Of a stretch of 64,000 bases of DNA, positions 19,600-29,250 are shown piece by piece; the stretch's first letter is position 1, and each line of letters begins with the position of its first letter. The translations under genes were made by a program, and so were the position numbers. The stretch is from contig NZ_JAXIVS010000003.1 in the NCBI RefSeq assembly GCF_034259325.1, positions 248,001-312,000 of the forward strand. Direction: 5' to 3'. The DNA comes from Hyalangium ruber. GTDB lineage: Bacteria > Myxococcota > Myxococcia > Myxococcales > Myxococcaceae. The notes beneath the pieces are model-generated. The model searched no databases, was not told where the DNA came from, and saw only the letters and a list, made by a program, of their open reading frames with translations.

Positions 19600-20307
19600 A
19601 TGCACCCCATGCGCGGTGAGCTTGCATTGGGGACGAAGATCCTCGCGGCAGTGGGGGCAGCCAGTGCGGTGGCCTTCCTCCTCGCGCTGGATCTGGAGCG
19701 CTATGAGTTCCGCTTGGTCGCCAAGGCGCTGCCCATGCTCTGCCTGATCCTGTGGATGTGGCCGCCCCGGGAGCGCTACTCGCGGTGGATCTTCGCCGGG
19801 CTGGTGCTCTCGCTGCTCGGTGACGTCCTGTTGGAGGTGGGGCCGGAGCTGTTCCTCCCGGGCCTGGGTGCCTTCCTCCTGGCCCATGTGAGCTATGCCG
19901 CCGCGTACCTCACCGTGACGCGAAGCCCCAGCGTGACGAGGGCGCTTCCCTTCGTGCTCCTGGGCGTGAGCGCCAGCGTGTTCCTGTGGCCGGGCCTTGG
20001 GAGCATGGCGCTACCCGTGACGGCATACATCGCCGTCATCTGCACGATGACGTGGCGCTCGGCCGCCATGGTGGGCAGCCAGGGGCTGGCGCGGCGTGAG
20101 CAGTGGATCGCGCTCGTGGGCGCACTGCTGTTCGCCGCCAGTGATGGGTTGCTCTCCATCAAGCTCTTCGTGCGTCCCCTCCCCGGCGCGGGCTACGCCA
20201 TCATGCTGCTGTACTGGGCCGCACAGCTCTGCATCGCCCTCTCGGCTCGCGGGCCTCGGCATGAGGCTCCGGGCAGGCCAGCGCCAGCACAGCCAGGCGT
20301 TGCATAG
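19600..20307 (+). CDS. Lysoplasmalogenase (YhhN family)
   Basis: A 235-residue integral membrane protein with about seven to eight hydrophobic helices. The two family signatures are present: the Asp-containing LLGDVLLEV near residue 70 and AASDGLLSIKLF near residue 185, which contribute the acidic catalytic residues of YhhN/TMEM86 proteins. These enzymes hydrolyse the vinyl-ether bond of lysoplasmalogens. Myxobacteria make ether lipids, so the substrate fits the host. Starts at 19600 or 19609 are equally possible. It is divergent from the LysM gene with about 100 bases between them. Confidence 0.82.
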   Translation: MHPMRGELALGTKILAAVGAASAVAFLLALDLERYEFRLVAKALPMLCLILWMWPPRERYSRWIFAGLVLSLLGDVLLEVGPELFLPGLGAFLLAHVSYAAAYLTVTRSPSVTRALPFVLLGVSASVFLWPGLGSMALPVTAYIAVICTMTWRSAAMVGSQGLARREQWIALVGALLFAASDGLLSIKLFVRPLPGAGYAIMLLYWAAQLCIALSARGPRHEAPGRPAPAQPGVA

Positions 20308-20332
20308 GCGGACTCGGTAGAGTGGCCACACC

Positions 20333-21430
20333 ATGGCTCTCTCCCTTCCCTCGAAGCCCCGCACCCTCCTGTGTTGGCGTTTGGGTGCATGGGCGCTGCT
20401 CACGGTCCTGTGTCCCCTCCCCGCGTCGGCGCAAGGCACTGCTCCCGGTGCGTTCTCGATCGAAGCCCCAAAACATGTCATCCGTGTCGAGAGCTCGGCC
20501 AGCTCCGTTCCCCTCGACACGTCCGCCCACCATCGGATCTTCGAGCCTTCGCCGCCTCCGGGGGCGGCCCCCCTGTTCTACTGGTCGGGGGACTCTTTCG
20601 AGGGCCCCGACAGCGGAGTGGGAACACTGTCGGCCACCCCCACCATGCTGCTGGCCAAGTCGGTCAGGTTCTTCACTCTGGAGCCCCCTCCGCCCGGCAC
20701 TCCACCTCGCGTGGTGGTCGTCGAGAACACTCACACCGAGAAGCGCACCGAGTTCAAGGTGCCCCGAACGGCCGTGGCGTCGCTCAAGGAGGCCTTCACG
20801 GTCAGCAAGCTCGACGCGGCGACGACCTATCAACTGTCCCTGTCCTCCGAGGGCCGCTATGCCTGGATGCGGCAGGAGAACCGGATGGCCGACGAGATCA
20901 AGACGATCGTCTGCGTCAAGCGCCTCCCTTCGAAGAAGGCCTCCGCGGTCCAAGCCGCCGAACCCCGCTACGTCCTGCTCCGGGAAGGAACGCCCCAGTC
21001 CCTCTCGGGCATCTCCGCCCTGGCGTGCGGATTCGTTGATGACTCTCCGAAGGACAACGTCGGGAGCCTGGTGCTCCGGGTGATTCCTTCGGGCCAGGAT
21101 CCGTCCTCATTCACGACCCCTCCCAGCCCGGACGATGCCCCGCCCAAGAGCGCTTTCCAGGAGTCGCCCGCGGAGATGTACCACCAGGGCAAGCTGCTCA
21201 CCGCCGCCAAGCAGTTCGACGAGGCGCTCCAGATCGGACAGCAATGCGTCCAACAAGCTCCACGCTTCGCCGAATGCCATCTGCTCCTGGGGGCCAGCTA
21301 CATCCGACTGGGTCATCCCGAGGAAGGAGCCAGCGCCTACCGGAAGTTCCTGGAGCTTGCTCCTGATCACTCCATCGCGCCCAAGATCCGGCAGACGTTG
21401 GAGGACTTCGACAAGTCAAAGGCTCCCTAG
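20333..21430 (+). CDS. Secreted protein with C-terminal TPR repeats
   Basis: A 365-residue protein with a Sec signal peptide (cleavage near the ASAQG at residues 30-34). The central 200 residues are a beta-rich region without a recognised family. The last 80 residues hold about two tetratricopeptide repeats (PAEMYHQGKLLTAAKQFDEA and FAECHLLLGASYIRLGHPEE), which usually mediate protein contacts. The N-terminal part contains a Pro-rich loop. It may act as a periplasmic assembly or scaffolding factor, but nothing in the neighbourhood specifies a partner. It follows lysoplasmalogenase by 25 bases and could be co-transcribed. Confidence 0.65.
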   Translation: MALSLPSKPRTLLCWRLGAWALLTVLCPLPASAQGTAPGAFSIEAPKHVIRVESSASSVPLDTSAHHRIFEPSPPPGAAPLFYWSGDSFEGPDSGVGTLSATPTMLLAKSVRFFTLEPPPPGTPPRVVVVENTHTEKRTEFKVPRTAVASLKEAFTVSKLDAATTYQLSLSSEGRYAWMRQENRMADEIKTIVCVKRLPSKKASAVQAAEPRYVLLREGTPQSLSGISALACGFVDDSPKDNVGSLVLRVIPSGQDPSSFTTPPSPDDAPPKSAFQESPAEMYHQGKLLTAAKQFDEALQIGQQCVQQAPRFAECHLLLGASYIRLGHPEEGASAYRKFLELAPDHSIAPKIRQTLEDFDKSKAP

Positions 21431-21768
21431 GCGCCCGGACATAGATATTGTCCACCCCCAGCATGGGACGGTCATGCGGCTCACTGGCTTGGCCTCTGGC
21501 GTCCTGGACTCTCTCTGACGTGCCGTCGCAGGGACCGAACTCGCCGGCCGCCTGTTCGGAAATGTCGGGGGTTTTGGACGCAAAAGTCCCGACATTTCCG
21601 AACAGTCACGCGGGTAGGGCAGCCGCGTAGCCCTACCTCGTCTGCTGCCGCCGGAAGGTAGCTCGGCTTCTCTGCAGCGGACTCGGCACAGGATGCAGGG
21701 GCAAGACGCCTGCCTCCCTGCTCCTGCTCAACACCCTCTCAGGCTGGGCGGGCCGCGCTGCTATCCAT
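21431..21768. other. 338-bp intergenic region between convergent genes
   Basis: This gap separates the TPR protein gene from the minus-strand membrane protein gene. It contains the long hairpin described at 21552-21605 and no supported coding sequence. The remainder shows no clear promoter or repeat. Confidence 0.5.
21552..21605. repeat. 54-nt long hairpin with 18-bp perfect arms
   Basis: CTGTTCGGAAATGTCGGG (21552-21569) is followed by its exact reverse complement (21588-21605). The 18-base interior contains a nested 5-bp stem, TTTTG (21572-21576) and CAAAA (21581-21585), with a GACG tetraloop and a 2x2 mismatch between the stems. It lies between convergent genes. The AT-containing arms are unlike the neighbouring GC-rich sequence. 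It could be a bidirectional terminator or a small non-autonomous palindromic element. Confidence 0.7.
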
Positions 21769-22356
21769 CTATGGCTTGTCCGAAGAGGGCTGCCGAGGTG
21801 AATCGTAGGAGGGGTAGTAGCAACGACTTTCCCATTTGTACTCGTCCTTCTCGCACGGTGGAGCCACAGGGATCCAACATCCCCCTTTGATGGCAACCTC
21901 TCGTGGGTGCCGACATTTGCCGGAGTCGTCTGGACGCCTCTGGCCGGGGAAAGGACGTTTCGGGATATCCAAGGTGATGCCATAGCTTCCCTGCGGCAGA
22001 GCGATCGTTCTGGCAGGCGCGGTGAGGATCTCCGACCCCAGGCCCACGATGCCGCCATCCTTCGAGCCCGCATCTGCGGCGTGAGTCTGAGCGACAACGA
22101 GCCATTCCCCCACAGGACCGTGCGCCGTCCGCCGGGTGCTCAGCACCATGAGGAGGCACATGGCGACCAAGGCAAGCAGCAGGCGGCAGCTTAGGGACTT
22201 CATGCGAGGTGCTTCCCCTTCCGTGAGCGACCTGGCGCGGGCCGGCTCAGACTCCCACTGCGCTGAATCGGCTCTCTCTTCTTCCGTTTCTCGCTTCGCG
22301 GCCGCTTGAACCGTGCCCACGGGGAGAGAAGAGGGATGTGCCTCGGTGCTATCCAT
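21769..22356 (-). CDS. Single-pass membrane protein resembling the C-terminal tail of a myxobacterial Ser/Thr kinase
   Basis: 195 residues. The N-terminal 50 residues are charged and poorly conserved in character, a transmembrane helix lies at about 57-75 (LLLALVAMCLLMVLS), and the C-terminal extracytoplasmic part has the motif KPFPGQRRPDDSGKC, then GGCWIPVAPPC and a Tyr/Trp-rich end. From memory, this motif set occurs as the extracellular tail of myxobacterial Ser/Thr kinases and as stand-alone proteins. No kinase domain precedes it here. A ribosome-binding site (ACGAGG) supports the ATG at 22356; an internal ATG at 22203, preceded by GGGGAAG, would make a 144-residue version starting just before the helix. 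It is possibly a remnant of a kinase gene. Confidence 0.55.
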   Translation of the reverse strand: MDSTEAHPSSLPVGTVQAAAKRETEEERADSAQWESEPARARSLTEGEAPRMKSLSCRLLLALVAMCLLMVLSTRRTAHGPVGEWLVVAQTHAADAGSKDGGIVGLGSEILTAPARTIALPQGSYGITLDIPKRPFPGQRRPDDSGKCRHPREVAIKGGCWIPVAPPCEKDEYKWESRCYYPSYDSPRQPSSDKP

Positions 22357-22438
22357 CGGATGCCTCGTGGGAGGGAAAGAGGAGTTCCTTCAAGCCGCCC
22401 CAAATCCTACCCGATGAGTAGACAGGATCCTCTTCGCG

Positions 22439-22750
22439 ATGAGCGAGGTGGAGCAGCCCATTTTCATCATCGCGCAGCACACCCGCTTCCTCCCGGAGGC
22501 GGAGCGCTCCGCCGACGTCATCGCCCGCGCCAGCAAGCGCTTCAAGGCCGTGGCCGCGGTGCTCGAGGAGCGCCTGAAGGGCCGCGACTTCATCGTCGGC
22601 AACACGTTCTCCGCGGCCGATGTGGTGCTGGGGGGCGTGCTCTTCTTCGCCACCAGGATGGGGCAGCTCGGCGACGACACGCCCTCCCTGAAGACCTACC
22701 ACGACCGCTTGATGGCGCGTCCGGCCGCGAAGAAGGGCTACGCCGCATAG
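22439..22750 (+). pseudogene. Glutathione S-transferase fragment (C-terminal domain only)
   Basis: A 103-residue frame matching only the helical C-terminal half of a GST. The sequence starts in the middle of the usual fold (VEQPIFIIAQHTRFLP), then shows VLEERLKGRDFIVGNTFSAA, where the Asp of the N-capping box in helix 6 is preserved, and closes with LKTYHDRLMARPAAKKGYAA. The thioredoxin-like glutathione-binding N-domain (about 80 residues) is missing, and the upstream DNA belongs to an unrelated minus-strand gene. Activity is therefore unlikely. It is a truncation product, probably from the same rearrangement that left the kinase-tail gene upstream. Confidence 0.65.
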
Positions 22751-22773
22751 GCTGCTCCTTCCCTGGAGTGACG

Positions 22774-22828
22774 TGCGGAATCCGCAGCCCGTGCTGCGGA
22801 TTTCGCCGTTTCCCCTGGAGGCCCTTCC
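22774..22828. repeat. Second site of the 21-bp-phased palindrome family
   Basis: TGCGGAATCCGCA (22774-22786) is a perfect 13-bp palindrome about a central A. TGCGGATTTCGCC (22795-22807) follows 21 bp later, and a decayed inverted repeat TGGAGGCCCTTCC (22816-22828) follows another 21 bp later. Unit length, arm sequence TGCGG and phase match the array at 3061-3153, although the central bases differ. It lies in the gap between the GST fragment and the sensor kinase. Confidence 0.6.
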
Positions 22829-23041
22829 CTCCTCGCGCGTGCAACCCCCGGAGAACGTGAGCCCTGGCTGTCGGAACGATCCTTGCTCATGACAGGGCCG
22901 TACCGGCTCCGGCCCGAGCCACCTCCCTCGGTTGGGGGACACGACATGCAGACGCGCGCCCCCTCTCCCCTTCGCGGTCCACCGCCGCTCCTCCGCTCGC
23001 TCTCGGAGCAGGGACAGGGTGCGCGCTCCGAGCGTGATACG

Positions 23042-24409
23042 ATGGCTCACATGCGCGCCGGAGATCCCGTCCGCCTCATGCGATGGTCTCGGTGGGGCAT
23101 CCTGACCACCGCCGTCCTCATGGGCAGCGGGATGATGGTCTCCGCGTGGACGAGCCACTCGCGCCTCCAGGGCATCTCCGAGACCCTCACCTACGGCCAA
23201 GGGCAGATCCTCCTCGCGGCGGTGCATCAGTCCTTGAACTCCCTCGGCCGCCGCCCCGAGCCCGAGGACCTCGACCGCACCCTCGCGTCCTTTCAGTCCC
23301 AGGGGATGCGGTATCTGGCCCTGCCCTTTCATTTCCAGCACGAGGCAGGCACCGCCATGGGAGGCGCTCCCGTGGTGGAACCTGTCCTCCCAGGCGCGCC
23401 GCCCCAACTGCTCATCAAGGAGCTGGGCGAGCGCATCCGGCTGATCTGGCGAGCCCCGGCTCCCCGGCTCGCCCCTCCTCGTGGCATGGGGCCCGGAGCC
23501 GGCCCCCCTCCTCCTGGAGCACCGCCGCGCCCTCCTGGAGGCCCGCAGCGTCCCGGCGATGAGCCCCCTATGGGAGCGGGAGCGCGCCAGCCGCGCGATG
23601 CCCCGATGGTCATCGAGTTCGAGCCCGTGGCCGCCCGAGAGCTCGTGGCCAGCTCTCGCCGCTCGCTGCTCATCAGCGGCGTGGTCTCCCTGACACTGCT
23701 CCTGGCGGCTCTCGCCATGTTCCGCTGGCTGAAGGGACGCGAGGCGCTCCAGCATCAGTTGGAGCGCGAGCGGCATCTGGCGACGCTGGGAGAGATGTCG
23801 GCGGTGCTCGCGCACGAGCTGCGCAACCCCCTGGCCTCGCTCAAGGGCCACGCGCAGCTGCTCGCCGAGGCCCTGCCCGAAGGCCGCTCTCGCACCAAGG
23901 CCGAACGCGTGGTGAAGGAGGCGCTCCGGATGGAGGACCTCACCACCAGCCTGCTCGCCTTCGTGCGCACGGGTAGCATCCAGCGACAGGAGACGGACCC
24001 GGCGGCCATCGTCCGCGCCGCGGCCGAGGAGGTGGATCCACGGCGCATCGAGCTGGATGCTGGCGGCGCGCCGGGCTCCTGGTCCCTGGACGCCGCGCGC
24101 ATGCAGCAGGTGCTCAGCAACCTGCTGCGCAACGCGGTGCAGGCCTCCCCCGAGGGCGCCGCCGTGTTCGCGCGCGTGGCCACCGAGTCCGGGGCCCTGC
24201 TCTATGAGGTGCGGGACGTGGGCACGGGCATCCCCCCCGGCCTGGAGAACGTCATCTTCGAGCCCTTCCACACCCAGCGCCCCCTGGGCAACGGGCTGGG
24301 GCTGGCCGTGGCCCGGCGGGTGGTGGAGCTGCACGGCGGCAGCATCCAGGCGAGCAATCACCCCGAGGGCGGGGCCCTGTTCCGAGTACGCATTCCCGTG
24401 GCGGCCTGA
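23042..24409 (+). CDS. Membrane sensor histidine kinase
   Basis: About 455 residues from ATG 23042. A first transmembrane helix ([17 protein letters not shown]) and a second ([19 protein letters not shown]) enclose a periplasmic sensor of about 170 residues with a Gly/Pro-rich, flexible stretch. The cytoplasmic HisKA domain has the phospho-acceptor His in [16 protein letters not shown]. The ATPase domain shows N-box [17 protein letters not shown] and [16 protein letters not shown]. The layout is similar to ZraS-type kinases. A regulator gene follows 30 bases later, so this is a two-component pair. In-frame starts at 22883 and 22946 (the latter after GGGGGA) would add an atypical N-terminal extension. 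Confidence 0.88.
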   Translation: MAHMRAGDPVRLMRWSRWGILTTAVLMGSGMMVSAWTSHSRLQGISETLTYGQGQILLAAVHQSLNSLGRRPEPEDLDRTLASFQSQGMRYLALPFHFQHEAGTAMGGAPVVEPVLPGAPPQLLIKELGERIRLIWRAPAPRLAPPRGMGPGAGPPPPGAPPRPPGGPQRPGDEPPMGAGARQPRDAPMVIEFEPVAARELVASSRRSLLISGVVSLTLLLAALAMFRWLKGREALQHQLERERHLATLGEMSAVLAHELRNPLASLKGHAQLLAEALPEGRSRTKAERVVKEALRMEDLTTSLLAFVRTGSIQRQETDPAAIVRAAAEEVDPRRIELDAGGAPGSWSLDAARMQQVLSNLLRNAVQASPEGAAVFARVATESGALLYEVRDVGTGIPPGLENVIFEPFHTQRPLGNGLGLAVARRVVELHGGSIQASNHPEGGALFRVRIPVAA

Positions 24410-24439
24410 GCCCCTGGCGCCGGGAGAGGAGATTCACCC

Positions 24440-25771
24440 GTGGGACGCATCCTGGTCGTGGACGATGAAGAGGGCGTTCGCTCCTTCCTTGCCGAGAGCC
24501 TGGAGATCGACGGCCACCATGTGGAGGAGGCGGCCAGCGGCCAGGAGGCCTTGGAGCGGCTGCGCTCGCGAGGCTTCGAGCTGGTGCTCACGGACCTGCG
24601 CATGCCAGGCATGGATGGGCTGGAGCTCCTCCAGAAGGTGCAGGCCGAGCAGCCCGAGGTGGAGTTCATCGTCCTCACGGCGCACGGCAATGTGGAGATC
24701 GCCGTGCAGGCGATGAAGCTGGGGGCGTTCGACTTCATCCAGAAGCCGGTGAGCGGCCCCACGGAGCTGCGGCTGCTGGCCAACCGCGCCCTGGAGCGGC
24801 GCCGGCTGCGCGACCACGAGGAGATGACACGCGCGTCGGCGAGCACTCCGGTGCTGAGCTACGGCGACCCGGTCATGGCGCCGGTGGTGGAAGCACTGAA
24901 GAAGGTGGCGCGCACCAACGCCACGGTGCTGCTCCTGGGCGAGAGCGGCACGGGCAAGGAGGTGGCGGCGCACGCCATCCACCGCATGAGCGAGCGCGCC
25001 CAAGGGCCCTTCGTCGCCATCAACTGCGCCACGCTGTCCGAGAGCCTCCTGGAGAGTGAGCTGTTCGGCCACGAGAAGGGAGCCTTCACCGGGGCCACGG
25101 ACCGCAAGCGCGGGCGCATCGAGCTGGCCCACGGGGGCACGTTCTTCCTGGACGAGGTGGGCGAGCTCAAGCCGAGCCTCCAGGCTCGGCTGCTGCGCGT
25201 GCTCCAGGAGCGCGCCTTCGAGCGGGTGGGAGGCACCCGAACGCTCGAGGTGGATGTGCGGTGGATCGCCGCCACCCACCAGGACCTCCGCGCGCGGATC
25301 TCCTCGGGCGAGTTCCGCGAGGACCTGTACCACCGCCTCTCGGTGTTTCCGGTGCGGCTGCCTCCGCTGCGCGAGCGGACCGGCGACATCCCTGCCCTGG
25401 CCGACGTGCTGTTGCAGCGCGCCTGCCACGAGCTGAAGCGGCCGATGCTGAAGCTGTCCGAGGCGGCGCGGAAGGCGCTCCTCGGCGGCCGGTGGACGGG
25501 CAACATCCGCGAGCTGGCCAACGTGCTCGAGCGCGCCGCCATCCTCGCCGAGGGCGACACCCTCGAGCCGCACCACCTTTTAATGGAGCAGCCCGCCAAG
25601 GCTCCCGCGCCCGCGTTCGTCCAGGACGCGATGACGCTCGAGGACCTGGAGAAGCGCGCCATCGAGCGCGCCTTGGACGAGGTGCGGGGCAACCGCCGCG
25701 AGGCCGCCGAGCGGCTGGGCATCGGCGTGCGCACGCTCTACGAGAAGCTCAAGCGCTACAACCTCGGCTGA
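24440..25771 (+). CDS. Sigma-54-dependent NtrC-family response regulator
   Basis: 443 residues starting with GTG after GAGAGGAG. The receiver domain (1-120) has acidic pocket DDE, phospho-acceptor Asp52 in LTDLRMPG and the conserved Lys in FIQKP. The AAA+ domain (about 145-375) shows Walker A GESGTGKE, the sigma-54-contacting GAFTGA loop and Walker [13 protein letters not shown]. The C-terminal Fis-type helix-turn-helix is [20 protein letters not shown]. Cognate of the kinase upstream. Target promoters need a sigma-54 -24/-12 element; I did not find an unambiguous one close by. Confidence 0.92.
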   Translation: MGRILVVDDEEGVRSFLAESLEIDGHHVEEAASGQEALERLRSRGFELVLTDLRMPGMDGLELLQKVQAEQPEVEFIVLTAHGNVEIAVQAMKLGAFDFIQKPVSGPTELRLLANRALERRRLRDHEEMTRASASTPVLSYGDPVMAPVVEALKKVARTNATVLLLGESGTGKEVAAHAIHRMSERAQGPFVAINCATLSESLLESELFGHEKGAFTGATDRKRGRIELAHGGTFFLDEVGELKPSLQARLLRVLQERAFERVGGTRTLEVDVRWIAATHQDLRARISSGEFREDLYHRLSVFPVRLPPLRERTGDIPALADVLLQRACHELKRPMLKLSEAARKALLGGRWTGNIRELANVLERAAILAEGDTLEPHHLLMEQPAKAPAPAFVQDAMTLEDLEKRAIERALDEVRGNRREAAERLGIGVRTLYEKLKRYNLG

Positions 25772-25782
25772 GCCCCCGCGCC

Positions 25783-27954
25783 TTACGCCTCCAGCAGCGA
25801 GGCCAGCACCTTGCGCACCTCGGCGGGGCCTGACACCTGGTACGTGGCGCGAGAAAGCCTGTCGCCCGCGTGGACGGAGAGGGCTCCCTCGGGCAGCGCG
25901 GCGAACAGGTCCTCATCGGTGCGGTCATCCCCGAAGGCCGCCACCAGCGTGCCCGGCGCCGCCCCCGCCAGCGCCTTCTCCACCACGCGGCCCTTGTGTA
26001 CGCCGCGTGGGCGGACCTCCACCACCTTGTCCCCGGGCAGCACTTCCATATGCCCATGAGCGAAGACCTCGGCCAGCTTCAGGCGCAGCTCGCGCGCCTG
26101 CTCCGCGCCATAGCCAGGGTCCACCTGCCGGTAGTGCCAGGCGAAGGAGGCCGTCTTCTCCTCCACGAAGGAGCCCGGCACCCGCGCGGCGAACGCCTCC
26201 ATGAGCGGACGCGCTTGCTCCTTCCACTCGGGCAACACTCCCTCCAGCATCCGCCAGGGCGCGCCCTGCCCGGAGCGGGACCAGAGCCCGTGCTCGGCGT
26301 GCAGACCCACCGGCAGCGCTCCCAGCCACTGCTCCAACGTCTCTTTCAGCCGCCCGCTGACGACATGCACGGCGGTGTCCGGCAGGGCCGCCAGCCGCCT
26401 CAGCAGCATGATCAACTCCGGCTCCGGCACGGCCAGCTCCGGCCGGGAGGTGACGTCCCTCAGCGTCCCGTCGTAGTCGAGCAGCAGCACCCGGGGGCGC
26501 TTCTCCTTGAGGCTCGCCACCACCTCCGCCACCCCCACGGAGCCCTTCCGAATGCTGGGGGTGGGCATGCCCTGGAGCGTGTCCAGGAAGCTTCCCACCC
26601 ACCAATGCACGTCCCGCGACTTCACCTGCGCCCGCAGCGTCCGCATGCGGCGGCGGCGCGTGTCGACCGGCATCCGCAGCGCCTCCTCGATGGCGTCCGC
26701 CATGGCCTCCACGTCGTAGGGGTTGACGATGAGGGCGTCGCGCAGCTCGCTGGCCGCTCCGGCGAACTCGCTGAGGATGAGCACCCCATCCTCGTCCGGC
26801 CGGCACGCGCAGAACTCCTTGGCCACCAGGTTCATCCCGTCCCGGACGGGCGTGACGAGCATCACGTCCGCCGCGCGGTAGAGCCCCGCGAGCTGCTTCT
26901 CGTTGAAGGAGCGGTAGAGGTAGTGGATGGGCACGTTGTGGACGGTGCCGTACATGCCGTTGATGCGGCCCACCAGCTCGTCCACCTTGTCGCGGTAGGC
27001 CGCGTAGTCCTCCACCTGGGTGCGGCTCGGCACCGCCACCTGGATGAGGCGCAGGCGCCCGCGCAACGCGGGCTGGCGCTCCAGCACACGCTGCAAGGCC
27101 AACATCCTCCGGGGAATGCCCTTGGTGTAGTCCAGCCGGTCGATGCCCACCAGCAGCCGCTGGCCGGCGCTGCGCTCCTTCAGCACGCGCAGTTCCTCCA
27201 GCACGCCCGGCTCCTGGGACACCTTCTCGAAGGCCTCCGCGTCGATGCCCATGGGGAAGCCCCCCACCCGCACCGTGCGTCCCTCATAGGTGACGTTGTC
27301 CAGGTCCGTCTCCAGGCCGAGCAGCCGCAGCAGCGAGCTGGAGAAGTGGTGCGCGTAGCTCGGCGTGTGGAAGCCCACCAGGTCCGCGCCCAGCAGCCCG
27401 CGCAGCAAGTCCTCGCGGTGGGGCAGCGTGCGGAAGATCTCGCTCGAGGGAAACGGGATGTGGTGGAAGTAGCCGATGCGCGCCTCGGGCAGCCGCTTGC
27501 GCAGCAGCCCTGGCACCAGCATGAGCTGGTAGTCGTGGACCCAGATGGTGTCACCGGGCTGGTAGTGACTCGCGGCCAGCTCCGCGAAGCGCTCGTTGAC
27601 CTTGGCGTACGCCTCCCAGTCGCGGTCCTGCCGAGGGATGCGGTCCAGCAGGTAGTGGCACAGCGGCCAGAGGACACGGTTGGAGTAGCCCTCGTAGAAG
27701 CGGCTGACCTCGCTGGCGCTCAGGTACAGCGGCACGCAGCGCAGCGCCGAGAGCTGGGACTCCACCTGGGTGCGTTGGGCAGCCGACAGCCGGGACACAT
27801 CCCCGGGCCAGCCGATCCACACTCCGCCGGAGCGTTCGTGCGGGCGGCTCAGGCCCGTGGCGAGCCCTCCGGGGCTGCGCACCACGGAGACATGGTCCTT
27901 CTCGGCCTTGACGGTGACAGGGAGGCGATTGGAGACGAGTAGGAGTCGCGGCAT
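25783..27954 (-). CDS. Bifunctional trehalose-6-phosphate synthase/phosphatase fusion
   Basis: A 723-residue fusion. Residues 1-470 are a GT20 trehalose-6-phosphate synthase with SNRLPVTV at the N-terminus, the glucose-6-phosphate/UDP-glucose loops ([34 protein letters not shown]), [12 protein letters not shown] and [15 protein letters not shown]. Residues about 490-715 are a HAD-type trehalose-phosphatase with DYDGTL (nucleophile Asp), VVSGR, HAEHG and [13 protein letters not shown]-glucose and glucose-6-phosphate are joined and dephosphorylated to trehalose, an osmo- and desiccation protectant relevant to myxospores. Bacteria usually encode the two enzymes separately; fusion is the notable trait. 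Convergent with the regulator gene. Confidence 0.95.
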   Translation of the reverse strand: MPRLLLVSNRLPVTVKAEKDHVSVVRSPGGLATGLSRPHERSGGVWIGWPGDVSRLSAAQRTQVESQLSALRCVPLYLSASEVSRFYEGYSNRVLWPLCHYLLDRIPRQDRDWEAYAKVNERFAELAASHYQPGDTIWVHDYQLMLVPGLLRKRLPEARIGYFHHIPFPSSEIFRTLPHREDLLRGLLGADLVGFHTPSYAHHFSSSLLRLLGLETDLDNVTYEGRTVRVGGFPMGIDAEAFEKVSQEPGVLEELRVLKERSAGQRLLVGIDRLDYTKGIPRRMLALQRVLERQPALRGRLRLIQVAVPSRTQVEDYAAYRDKVDELVGRINGMYGTVHNVPIHYLYRSFNEKQLAGLYRAADVMLVTPVRDGMNLVAKEFCACRPDEDGVLILSEFAGAASELRDALIVNPYDVEAMADAIEEALRMPVDTRRRRMRTLRAQVKSRDVHWWVGSFLDTLQGMPTPSIRKGSVGVAEVVASLKEKRPRVLLLDYDGTLRDVTSRPELAVPEPELIMLLRRLAALPDTAVHVVSGRLKETLEQWLGALPVGLHAEHGLWSRSGQGAPWRMLEGVLPEWKEQARPLMEAFAARVPGSFVEEKTASFAWHYRQVDPGYGAEQARELRLKLAEVFAHGHMEVLPGDKVVEVRPRGVHKGRVVEKALAGAAPGTLVAAFGDDRTDEDLFAALPEGALSVHAGDRLSRATYQVSGPAEVRKVLASLLEA

Positions 27955-27967
27955 AGCGACCCAGGAG

Positions 27968-29113
27968 TTAGTCCGTGGGACGCGCCATGGCTACCGAAGA
28001 AGCGGAAATCGTGCCCGGTGTCGAACCTTCCCGCGCCGGAGGTGCCCACCCCAGCCGGCTCAGCAGGGCCGAATCCCGGCTCGGCTTCCAGATGAAGGCG
28101 TCCAGCAGGTAGTGCGTGGCCTGGGGCAGCGCCAGCAGCGGCACCACCAGCGCCAGCAGGTCCGGGGCCAGGGTGAAGCCGCTCGCGCCGAAGAGGACGG
28201 CGCGGTCGTGCCAGACGAGCCGGTCCCACAGGAACTCCTCGGCCAGGGCGAGGGCCACCAGGAACAGGAGGAAGCCCGGCAGCCCCGTGCGCACCAGCGG
28301 GGCGAGGGGCCCATAGCCCCCTTCCGCGAACCGCCCGCGCGTGTAGCGCAGCAGGAGCGCGAAGTACGGCACGCCATGGAGCACGATGTTCATCACCGTG
28401 AAGGTGAAGTCATCCTGCGCGAGGACGATGCCGCCGAACCACGTCACCCAGGTGGCGAGCACGAGCAGCACCTTGCCCACCTGGAGCCCCTCGCCTCGCA
28501 GCACCCGCGCGCCCTGGAAGAGGACCCAGGCCCCGAGCACCAGCCCGTGGGCCACGAGCGCCAGCGTGCCCACCCAGGCGGGCAGCCCGGCGAGGAAGTC
28601 GTTCTCCACGAACCACCAGAAGGCGCGCGGCAGGTTCGCGTGCCACCAGAGGACGGGGCCCAGGGTGGCGGCGTAGATGGCGGCCGCGTCCAGGCGCCGC
28701 TCGAAATCCGAGACGCGGGCGCGGCGCGCGTAGAGGGCCACCCAGCCGTACTGCTGGCGCACGAAGTGGAGCAGCGCCACGTAGGCGAAGAGTCGCCAGA
28801 AGGTCCCCGCGGAGACGAGGTGGGCCAGGACGCCGAGCACGTAGGCGGCCAGCGGGGCGAGGATGTAGAGCGCGGGCCGCCGGCGCAGCTCCTCTCCATC
28901 GAGGTAGGTGCGGAACACCGTGGACCAGACGTGCGCCACGTCCACGCAGACGACGAGCAGCACCCAGGCCCACAGGGGCGTGTCCCCCACGGCGCCGAGC
29001 CACGGCGCGGCGAGGACCAGGGCCACGGACACGAGCGCGGCCCCCGCGAAGACGGTGAGGTCCACCCCGCGACCGAACAGCCAGCTCTGGGATGGAGCGA
29101 GAAGGCGAGGCAT
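27968..29113 (-). CDS. Polytopic membrane protein of unknown function
   Basis: A 381-residue integral membrane protein with about nine to ten hydrophobic helices. Polar residues placed in or near helices are the most telling: VDVAHVWST, LHFVRQQYGW, VLHGVPYFALL and ATHYLLDAFIWK contain conserved-looking His, Arg and Asp residues that could bind metal or a cofactor. The arrangement faintly recalls Brp/Blh-type membrane dioxygenases, but I cannot assign it. The C-terminal 30 residues are Pro/Ser-rich. It is upstream of and co-directional with the trehalose gene, with a 13-base gap, so co-transcription is likely. Confidence 0.55.
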   Translation of the reverse strand: MPRLLAPSQSWLFGRGVDLTVFAGAALVSVALVLAAPWLGAVGDTPLWAWVLLVVCVDVAHVWSTVFRTYLDGEELRRRPALYILAPLAAYVLGVLAHLVSAGTFWRLFAYVALLHFVRQQYGWVALYARRARVSDFERRLDAAAIYAATLGPVLWWHANLPRAFWWFVENDFLAGLPAWVGTLALVAHGLVLGAWVLFQGARVLRGEGLQVGKVLLVLATWVTWFGGIVLAQDDFTFTVMNIVLHGVPYFALLLRYTRGRFAEGGYGPLAPLVRTGLPGFLLFLVALALAEEFLWDRLVWHDRAVLFGASGFTLAPDLLALVVPLLALPQATHYLLDAFIWKPSRDSALLSRLGWAPPAREGSTPGTISASSVAMARPTD

Positions 29114-29250
29114 CCACGCCGGAACCTATCAGGCTCGGGCCAGGACGCACCCGGGCGCTAGGAGGCCCACCTGTCGCGGCCCTCCCGAAGCGGGGATAAT
29201 GCCCCTGGCGCGCCTGCATGGCCGCCTGCCCCCCTCTCGAGGAGACATGG

